This document shows positions 6,227 to 10,268 of a stretch of DNA of 10,268 nucleotides, piece after piece. The stretch is from contig JAEYQX010000033.1 in NCBI GenBank assembly GCA_023409795.1, positions 1-10,268 on the forward strand, written 5' to 3'. Below the pieces are notes generated by a model. That model was not told the origin of the DNA. It was given only the letters and a program-made list of their open reading frames with translations, and made no database searches. The stretch's first letter is position 1; each line of letters starts with the position of its first letter. This DNA comes from Pseudomonadota bacterium (GTDB taxonomy: Bacteria > Pseudomonadota > Alphaproteobacteria > Caulobacterales > Caulobacteraceae). A program made the translations under genes and the position numbers.

Positions 6227-7240
6227 TCAGGCGGCTTTGGGTTTGGCGGCCTGCAACCAGGCCATGCGGTCACGCAGACGGGCCCCGACCTCTTCGATCT
6301 GGGTGTCGCGGTCCTTCTGCATCAGGGCTTCGTATTCCGGCTTGCCCTTCTCGTTCTCCTCGATCCAGCGACGCGCGAACTCGCCCGACTGGATGTCGTC
6401 CAGAACGTCCTTCATGCGGGCTGCCGTTTCGTCATTGACGACACGCGGGCCGGAAACCAGGGCACCCCATTTGGCGGTCTCGGAGATGAAGTGGTGCATC
6501 TTGGAGATGCCGCCTTCGTAGAACAGGTCCACGATCAGCTTCAGCTCGTGCAGGCATTCGAAATAGGCGATTTCGGGCTGGTAGCCGGCCTCGACCAGGG
6601 TGTTGAAGCCGCGGATGACCAGTTCCTTGGCGCCGCCGCACAGGACAGCCTGTTCGCCGAACAGGTCGGTCTCGGTCTCTTCGCGGAAGGTGGTTTCCAA
6701 AAGGCCGCCGGTTGCGCCGCCATTGCCCTTGGCATAGCCCATGGCACGGTCGCGCGCCTTGCCGGTCACGTCCTTCTCGATGGCGAACAGCGACGGCACG
6801 CCGCGACCGCGCTGGAACTCGCGACGGACCAGATCGCCCGGACCCTTGGGCGCGACCAGGATCACGTCCATGTCCTCACGCGGGGTGATGCGGCCATAGA
6901 TGATCGAGAAGCCGTGCGCGAACAGCAGGGCCGAGCCCTTCTTGGCGTTCGGCTCGATGACCTCTTTATAGACCTCGGCCTGAACCATGTCCGGCGTCAG
7001 GATGGCGATGATGTCGGCATCCTTGACGGCGTCAGCCGGCTCGGCGGTGGCCAGACCGTCTTCGGTCGCGTGCTTCCAGCCGGTGCCGCCGTGACGGACG
7101 CCGACGATCACGTCATGGCCGGAGTCTTTCAGGTTCTGGGCATGGGCGCGGCCTTGCGAGCCATAGCCGATGATGGCGATCTTCTCGCCGGCGATGGCAC
7201 CGGGCTTGATGTCTTCATTGGTATAGATGGTGATGGCCAT
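6227..7240 (-). CDS. ilvC: Ketol-acid reductoisomerase IlvC (class I, short form)
   Basis: NADPH- and Mg-dependent enzyme that isomerises and reduces acetolactate and acetohydroxybutyrate to the dihydroxy acids used by IlvD. Its 337 residues fit class I. The Rossmann motif GYGSQGRAHAQNL is at 25-37; the catalytic histidine is probably His109 in FAHGF; APKGPG is at 130-135. The metal ligands are Asp192 and Glu196 in DLFGEQAVLCGG, and Glu228 and Glu232 in YFECLHELKLIVDL. Oddity: the segment after the catalytic histidine reads HGFSIIYG where most class I enzymes I recall have HGFNIHY/F, and the following loop is PGDLVRREF instead of PGHTVR. The ATG at 7240 has GAGGA about 10 bases upstream and begins 4 bases after the ilvD stop. 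Confidence 0.97.
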   Translation of the reverse strand: MAITIYTNEDIKPGAIAGEKIAIIGYGSQGRAHAQNLKDSGHDVIVGVRHGGTGWKHATEDGLATAEPADAVKDADIIAILTPDMVQAEVYKEVIEPNAKKGSALLFAHGFSIIYGRITPREDMDVILVAPKGPGDLVRREFQRGRGVPSLFAIEKDVTGKARDRAMGYAKGNGGATGGLLETTFREETETDLFGEQAVLCGGAKELVIRGFNTLVEAGYQPEIAYFECLHELKLIVDLFYEGGISKMHHFISETAKWGALVSGPRVVNDETAARMKDVLDDIQSGEFARRWIEENEKGKPEYEALMQKDRDTQIEEVGARLRDRMAWLQAAKPKAA

Positions 7241-7243
7241 GGT

Positions 7244-8998
7244 TCAGGCGTCCTCGGAGATCTGGGCTGTCTGGGTTGGGGGCGAGGCCAGATCGGCAGG
7301 GACCTGGGCCGGCGGGGGATTGGGAATGGTCACGGCCCCTTGCGAGGCCGAGGCCACGCAGGCGCGATACTTGGCAAAGACACCATGCGCCGGACGGACC
7401 TGGTTGGGGCTGAAGCCCGCCCGGCGCGCCTCCAGATCGACGAGCACATCGATCCTTCGGTTGGTGACGTCGACGACGATCGGATCGCCGTCGCGAATGA
7501 GGGCAATGGGGCCGCCCACCGCCGCCTCGGGCGAGACGTGGCCGGCGACAAAGCCGTAGGAAGCACCCGAGAAGCGGCCGTCGGTCAGCAGGGCGACATT
7601 CTCGACCTTGCGACCCTTCAGGGCGGCGGTGATCTGCAGCATCTCGCGCATCCCGGGGCCGCCCTTGGGCCCTTCGTAGCGGATGATGATGACGTCGCCC
7701 TCGCCCGCCTGGCCCGACTGGACCGCGGCAAAGGCGTCCTCCTCGCAGTCGAACACCCTGGCCGGGCCTTCAAAGCGGTCGACCTTGTGGCCGGTCAGCT
7801 TGATGACGGCCCCCTCGGGCGCGACATTGCCATAGATGACGGCATAGGAGCCGCGCGCCATGACCGGGGCCTCGATGCGCGTGACCACCTGCTGGCCCGG
7901 CTGTTCCTCGGCCTTGCTCGCCTCGGCAAACAGGCTCTCGCCCGAGACCGTCGGCGTGTTGACGATGGCCCCGGCCTCGGCCAGCCGCTGGGCGACCAGG
8001 CGCGTGCCGCCCGCCGCATACAGGTGTGAGGCCAGGAAGCGGCCGCCGGGCTTCAGATCACAGATGACCGGAACCTCGATGCAGGCCTGGTGGCAGTCCT
8101 CGATGCCGAACTCGACCCCGGCCTCGGCGGCGATCGCCGTCAGGTGCATGACCGCATTGGTCGAGCCACCCGAGGCCGAGGCCGCGATGGCGGCATTCTT
8201 CAGACTGGCCCGGGTGATGAACTTGCGCGCGGTATCGCCGGCAAAGACCCGCTCGACGATCAGTCGGCCGCAACGCTCGCCCTCGGCGGCCTTGGCCGGG
8301 TCGACGGCGGGCACGTCATTGGCACCCATCGGGGACAGGCCCATCATCGACAGGGCCATGGCCATGGTATTGGCCGTGAACTGGCCGCCACAGGCCCCGG
8401 CTCCGGGGCAGACCGCGCTCTCGACCGCCTTCAGCCCCTCGTCGTCCAGGGTCCCGGCACCGTGGGCACCGATGGCTTCAAAGACTTCCTGGACCGAGAC
8501 TTCGCGCCCGTCGATGCGGCCCGGCATGATGGTGCCGCCATAGTAGACCAGGCCGGGGATATCCATCCGGGCCAGGGCCATGGCCGCAGCCGGGATGGTC
8601 TTGTCGCAGCCGACGATGCAGACGACGCCGTCCAGCTGGTGGCCCTCGACCGCCAGCTCGATGGAATCGGCGACGATCTCGCGGCTGATCAGCGAGGCCT
8701 TCATCCCGTTGGTGCCCATCGAGATGCCGTCGGTGACCACGATGGTGTTGAAGTCGACCGGATAGCCCCCGGCGGCGATGATGCCGGCGCGCACGTCCCT
8801 GGCCAGGCGATCCAGGTGCATGTTGCAGGGGGTGACCGTCGACCAGGTGTTGACGATGGCAATCATCGGCTTGCCGAAGTCGGCATCGCTCATGCCTGCT
8901 GCCCGCAGATAGGAGCGTGCGGCCGCGCGGCTGGGACCCTCGGTCACGGCGCTGGAGCGCGCATTGGGTTTATTTTTGCCGTTCGAAGCGTCTGTCAT
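7244..8998 (-). CDS. ilvD: Dihydroxy-acid dehydratase IlvD
   Basis: Iron-sulfur dehydratase of the IlvD/Edd family that makes the 2-keto acids of valine and isoleucine. It has 584 residues. Cluster and active-site residues are visible: Cys58 in TPCNMHL, Asp90 in VTDGISMG, Cys131-Asp132-Lys133 in VGCDKT (the lysine is carbamylated and binds Mg in the family), Cys203 in GAGACGGQFTANTM, and the second signature LTDGRFSGASYGFVAGHVSPE with its active-site serine. This three-cysteine pattern fits the [2Fe-2S] type. The last 25 or so residues are a Pro/Ala/Gln-rich tail, probably disordered. The ATG at 8998 is set by an in-frame TAG at 9019-9017 and by the usual N-terminal spacing to SRAAARSYLRAAGM; no strong ribosome site is seen. 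It is the first enzyme gene of the operon, 47 bases after an attenuator terminator. Confidence 0.97.
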   Translation of the reverse strand: MTDASNGKNKPNARSSAVTEGPSRAAARSYLRAAGMSDADFGKPMIAIVNTWSTVTPCNMHLDRLARDVRAGIIAAGGYPVDFNTIVVTDGISMGTNGMKASLISREIVADSIELAVEGHQLDGVVCIVGCDKTIPAAAMALARMDIPGLVYYGGTIMPGRIDGREVSVQEVFEAIGAHGAGTLDDEGLKAVESAVCPGAGACGGQFTANTMAMALSMMGLSPMGANDVPAVDPAKAAEGERCGRLIVERVFAGDTARKFITRASLKNAAIAASASGGSTNAVMHLTAIAAEAGVEFGIEDCHQACIEVPVICDLKPGGRFLASHLYAAGGTRLVAQRLAEAGAIVNTPTVSGESLFAEASKAEEQPGQQVVTRIEAPVMARGSYAVIYGNVAPEGAVIKLTGHKVDRFEGPARVFDCEEDAFAAVQSGQAGEGDVIIIRYEGPKGGPGMREMLQITAALKGRKVENVALLTDGRFSGASYGFVAGHVSPEAAVGGPIALIRDGDPIVVDVTNRRIDVLVDLEARRAGFSPNQVRPAHGVFAKYRACVASASQGAVTIPNPPPAQVPADLASPPTQTAQISEDA

Positions 8999-9045
8999 CG
9001 CACTATTTGGAAGGTTCTACCTATGGGGAACTGGACGGGCGCATG

Positions 9046-9075
9046 AAAAACCCCGCTGCCGGTGGGGAGCGGGGT
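9046..9075 (-). terminator. Attenuator terminator in the ilv leader
   Basis: Read on the - strand, the arms CCCCGCT (9074-9068) and AGCGGGG (9057-9051) form a perfect 7-bp stem, 8 bp with the flanking A-T pair, closed by a 10-base loop and followed by TTTTT (9050-9046). It lies after the leader-peptide stop and before ilvD, in the direction of transcription, so it would end transcription before the structural genes unless prevented from forming. Confidence 0.88.
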
Positions 9076-9102
9076 GAAGCGGGCGATTTCTGTCGGGTCA
9101 GG

Positions 9103-9243
9103 TCAGGTCGCGAGCATCCACACCGCTTGGCTAAGCGGAAGGAGGACTACGGTGGTAATAAGCGTGCCCAGGCCGGTGACGCGCAGGTCCACGCCCGCTT
9201 CGGCGGGGGCAGGCAGCACGGCGATGGTGGCGCGGTTGGACAC
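9103..9243 (-). CDS. ilv operon leader peptide (46 residues, GTG start)
   Basis: A small frame on the - strand begins with GTG at 9243-9241, with AGAGG 7 bases upstream, and ends with TGA at 9105-9103. Codons 27-37 read T-L-I-T-T-V-V-L-L-P-L, so ten of eleven are for amino acids made by, or feeding, this operon. Several use codons that look scarce in this GC-rich genome (CTT three times, ATT, GTA). The stop falls 28 bases before the terminator stem. It is not expected to act as a protein: its translation would sense charged Leu-, Ile-, Val- and Thr-tRNA and set the attenuator. An in-frame TAA lies just upstream (in GCATAAGAG), so it cannot start earlier. It is longer than E. coli IlvL (32 residues), and GTG codons 9 and 18 are less likely starts because they lack a ribosome site. 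Confidence 0.82.
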   Translation of the reverse strand: MSNRATIAVLPAPAEAGVDLRVTGLGTLITTVVLLPLSQAVWMLAT

Positions 9244-9266
9244 TGGAAAACCTCTGTTGGCGGCCT

Positions 9267-9295
9267 CTTATGCCGTCGCCCATGTTGCATTGCAA
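9267..9295 (-). promoter_or_regulatory. Candidate promoter of the ilv-leu operon
   Basis: TTGCAA (9295-9290) and CATAAG (9272-9267) are separated by 17 bases on the - strand, each matching the sigma-70-type consensus at four of six positions. Transcription would start near 9260, about 17 bases before the leader GTG and just ahead of its ribosome site. The -35 lies in a perfect palindrome. The hexamers are weak, as for an activated promoter, and other sites further upstream cannot be excluded. Confidence 0.4.
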
Positions 9296-9296
9296 C
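9284..9296. repeat. 13-bp palindrome GTTGCATTGCAAC at the ilv promoter
   Basis: GTTGCA and TGCAAC mirror each other perfectly around one central T. The site covers the candidate -35 of the ilv operon. Its form (TTGCA-N-TGCAA) is compatible with a LysR-type or other dimeric regulator; in Caulobacter the LysR-type protein IlvR activates ilvD. No regulator gene is in the window, so the binding protein is unknown. Confidence 0.55.
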
Positions 9297-9753
9297 CCGA
9301 GAATCGAATTTTGTGGAATAAAACGCCCTCTATGCGCGCTCACGAGGTCATGACGCGCATATATTTCATCTCCAATGCCGCGGCGTGCAAAATTCTACCT
9401 GCACTGTTCCGACCTCCAGGCGGGTCCCCCTTATTTCCAGCTGCAGGCTGCCGGCCAGAAATTCCGATGGGCGTATATAATGTGTCCGGCTGGCAGTGGT
9501 CCTGGTCGCCCCAATTTTGCCAAAACTGGCGTTTGATCAAAAACTTGGCGGTGGGATGATTTAGGGCTTGTGGACTCGAGGGGTGGTGCGTATATCGGCC
9601 GCTCGCTCGGTGACGGGCCGGCCCGGACGGGTTGGAGCGGCGCTGGGGTGGCAGCCTTCGGGGTTGGATCGCGGCTTTCAAGTGCGTGATTTGGCTCTGG
9701 ATTTTTCGGGATGTGGTCTTCGGATCGGTTCTGAAAAAAGATCGGAAGATTGG
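9297..9753. other. Non-coding region between the ilv control region and the rrn promoters
   Basis: About 450 bases without a believable gene; short open frames here have no family resemblance and overlap control sequences. It holds the 8+8 bp dyad at 9331-9361, a TATATAATG tract (9474-9482) without a good -35 on either strand, a perfect palindrome TTTGATCAAA (9532-9541) in an A/T-rich patch, and two GATCGG copies (9723-9728, 9740-9745) with a third in the P1 spacer (9771-9776). An A-rich stretch at 9734-9739 may contribute to an UP element for rrn P1. Confidence 0.7.
9331..9361. repeat. Perfect 8+8 bp inverted repeat TATGCGCG / CGCGCATA upstream of ilv
   Basis: TATGCGCG (9331-9338) and CGCGCATA (9354-9361) are exact inverted copies with a 15-base spacer; allowing one bulged C, TCA and TGA extend the stem to 11 pairs with an 8-base loop. 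It lies about 90 bases upstream of the ilv leader start in non-coding DNA and is not followed by a T run, so it is more like an operator than a terminator. I do not recognise the binding motif. Confidence 0.6.
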
Positions 9754-9782
9754 TTGACACGGAGACGGTGGATCGGTAGATA
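9754..9782 (+). promoter_or_regulatory. rrn promoter P1
   Basis: A perfect -35 TTGACA (9754-9759), a 17-base spacer and TAGATA (9777-9782) form a near-consensus promoter. It is followed by a GC-rich discriminator (CCCGCCTCCG), typical of rRNA promoters under stringent control, and preceded by A-rich DNA. Predicted start is near 9789. It lies upstream of 16S on the same strand. Confidence 0.85.
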
Positions 9783-9817
9783 CCCGCCTCCGCTCGGAGC
9801 GGCCCCGGTCGTTTCGG

Positions 9818-9846
9818 AGAAGTCGAAAACTTCTTTAAAAAGAAGT
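9818..9846 (+). repeat. Two mutually exclusive hairpins / UP-like A-T tract between rrn P1 and P2
   Basis: AGAAGT (9818-9823), ACTTCT (9829-9834) and AGAAGT again (9841-9846) let the middle segment pair with either flank: a 6-bp stem with loop CGAAA, or a 7-bp stem (9829-9835 with 9840-9846) with loop TAAA. The second ends two bases before the P2 -35 hexamer. As DNA it is the A/T-rich tract where an UP element for P2 would lie; as RNA it would be in the P1 transcript. Confidence 0.55.
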
Positions 9847-9848
9847 GC

Positions 9849-9877
9849 TTGACACGAAAAACGAAGCGGTTTAGATA
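9849..9877 (+). promoter_or_regulatory. rrn promoter P2
   Basis: A second perfect TTGACA (9849-9854), 17-base spacer and TAGATA (9872-9877), followed by a GC-rich discriminator GCCGCCTCCG that differs from that of P1 in only its first base. It lies exactly 95 bases after P1 and has an A/T-rich UP-like tract at about 9826-9846. Predicted start is near 9884, some 265 bases before 16S. Confidence 0.88.
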
Positions 9878-9883
9878 GCCGCC

Positions 9884-10150
9884 TCCGCCGCGGACCGGCG
9901 CTAAATAGTCTGGCGGGCCTTCGGGTCCTGGTCTTTGAAATCGTTGATCTGGAAAGAGAAACGCAGGCGGCGGTGTCCTGGCGAGAACCAGTAATGGTTC
10001 ATCAGTCGACACTGACAACTGCGGTCTTTTTGAAAAGATACAACCATGACGTTGGACTTCGGTTCGACGTGGTGGGATCTCGTCAAGAATACGTAGAACT
10101 AACGCCGGAACGACATTGGTCGTTTCAAGCTTAGGTCAGATAAGTCAACT
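9884..10150 (+). other. 16S rRNA precursor leader with several stem-loops
   Basis: Transcribed spacer from P2 to mature 16S, without genes. Stems visible: GAACCA/TGGTTC closed by the GNRA loop GTAA (9985-10000); a 9-bp stem at 10049-10057 with 10062-10070 capped by a C(TTCG)G tetraloop and extendable past one G-G mismatch by CCAT/GGTGG; and AACGAC/GTCGTT with loop ATTG (10109-10124), 8 bp with its closing pairs. Such stems are expected in the leader that is removed by RNase III and other nucleases. Pairing with the 3' flank of 16S cannot be tested here. Confidence 0.75.
9929..9940 (+). promoter_or_regulatory. boxA-like rrn antitermination site
   Basis: TGGTCTTTGAAA matches the E. coli boxA TGCTCTTTAACA at nine of twelve bases and fits the TCTTTGA form that I recall from alphaproteobacterial rrn leaders. 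It lies about 45 bases after the P2 start, in the proper place for NusB/NusE binding to the nascent RNA. A second, poorer TCTTTTTGA lies at 10025-10033. Confidence 0.6.
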
Positions 10151-10268
10151 CAACCTGAGAGTTTGATCCTGGCTCAGAGCGAACGCTGGCGGCAGGCCTA
10201 ACACATGCAAGTCGAACGGACCCTTCGGGGTTAGTGGCGGACGGGTGAGTAACACGTGGGAACGTGCC
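10151..10268 (+). rRNA. rrs: 16S ribosomal RNA, 5' end (runs off the right edge)
   Basis: The universal segment AGAGTTTGATCCTGGCTCAG begins at 10158, which is E. coli position 8, so the mature 5' end is near 10151 (CAACCTG). The following bases GAACGCTGGCGGCAGGCCTA, the helix with CCCTTCGGGG, and GTGGCGGACGGGTGAGTAAC are standard 16S. The hypervariable V1 helix is short and of the Caulobacter/Brevundimonas kind. Only about 118 bases are present. It is driven by P1 and P2 and diverges from the ilv-leu operon. Confidence 0.98.

Larger units (their letters stand above)
9046..9260 (-). promoter_or_regulatory. ilv operon transcription attenuator (leader RNA with competing hairpins)
   Basis: The RNA holds the parts of a classical ribosome-mediated attenuator. 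Segment 1 (CCGCTT, 9138-9133) lies within the control codons and pairs with segment 2 (AAGCGG, 9128-9123) across a 4-base loop. A second copy of CCGCTT (9082-9077) just before the terminator is segment 3 and competes for segment 2; pairing of segment 2 with the following CACCCCGCT through AGC and GGTG would also take up the terminator's 5' arm. A ribosome stalled at the Leu/Ile/Thr/Val codons would cover segment 1, let 2:3 form and allow read-through; one that reaches the stop would cover segment 2 and leave the terminator free. The layout is seen directly; the mechanism is inferred from known ilv attenuators. Confidence 0.75.

Noticed and set aside
9310..9326. Possible DnaA box (TATTCCACA on the - strand)
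   Set aside because: It differs from TTATCCACA at two positions and stands alone; there is no cluster of boxes to suggest a replication origin.
9476..9481. TATAAT as a -10 box
   Set aside because: No acceptable -35 lies 16-18 bases upstream on the + strand, and the - strand TATATA also lacks one.
9062..9559. + strand frame of 165 codons across the ilv control region
   Set aside because: It lies over the leader peptide, attenuator and promoter of the - strand operon and has no family resemblance.
9431..10018. - strand frame of 195 codons across the rrn promoters
   Set aside because: It covers two near-consensus rrn promoters and boxA on the other strand, and its proline-rich translation resembles no protein I know.
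10252..10260. CACGTG within 16S as a second parS-like core
   Set aside because: The flanks do not match the consensus and the bases belong to a conserved part of 16S rRNA.

Overview
The window looks like chromosomal DNA of an alphaproteobacterium in the Caulobacterales, most probably Brevundimonas. The right edge enters a 16S rRNA gene on the + strand whose opening bases (GGCAGGCCTAACACATGCAAG, then GGACCCTTCGGGGTTAGTGG) are of the Brevundimonas/Caulobacter type as I remember them. The DNA is GC-rich throughout, and no mobile element or CRISPR array was seen.

Layout. (1) Bases 1-452: the first 97 codons of an RND-efflux periplasmic adaptor lipoprotein (- strand, running off the left edge). 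A shared control region (292-452) holds overlapping divergent promoters and repeated TGTCA/TGACA half-sites. (2) 453-1046: a TetR/AcrR-type repressor (+, TTG start), the likely regulator of the divergent pump. (3) 1047-1119: a bidirectional Rho-independent terminator, followed by a 16-bp sequence that matches the ParB-binding parS centromere consensus at 15 of 16 bases. (4) 1120-8998: seven tightly packed - strand genes, transcribed ilvD-ilvC-ilvG-ilvM-leuC-leuD-leuB. (5) 9046-9296: the control region of that operon, with a previously uncalled 46-codon leader peptide dense in Leu, Ile, Thr and Val codons, competing RNA hairpins, an attenuator terminator, and a candidate promoter on a perfect palindrome. 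(6) 9297-10150: an intergenic and ribosomal leader region with an unexplained 8+8 bp dyad, two near-identical strong rrn promoters, a boxA-like antitermination site and several hairpins. (7) 10151-10268: the 5' end of 16S rRNA.

How the genes work together. IlvG/IlvM (acetohydroxyacid synthase of the E. coli isozyme II type), IlvC and IlvD make the 2-keto acids for valine and isoleucine; LeuC, LeuD and LeuB carry 2-isopropylmalate to the leucine keto acid. The cluster therefore holds nearly the whole branched-chain pathway. Not in the window are leuA, the transaminase ilvE and threonine deaminase ilvA. Stop/start overlaps (ATGA, TAATG) and gaps of 3-23 bases imply one long transcript. The leader peptide and attenuator suggest that charged tRNA levels for all the end products gate the entire operon.

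Most worth checking: the ilv leader/attenuator, the parS-like site, the IlvGM-type synthase in this lineage, and the shared divergent promoter/operator at the efflux locus.
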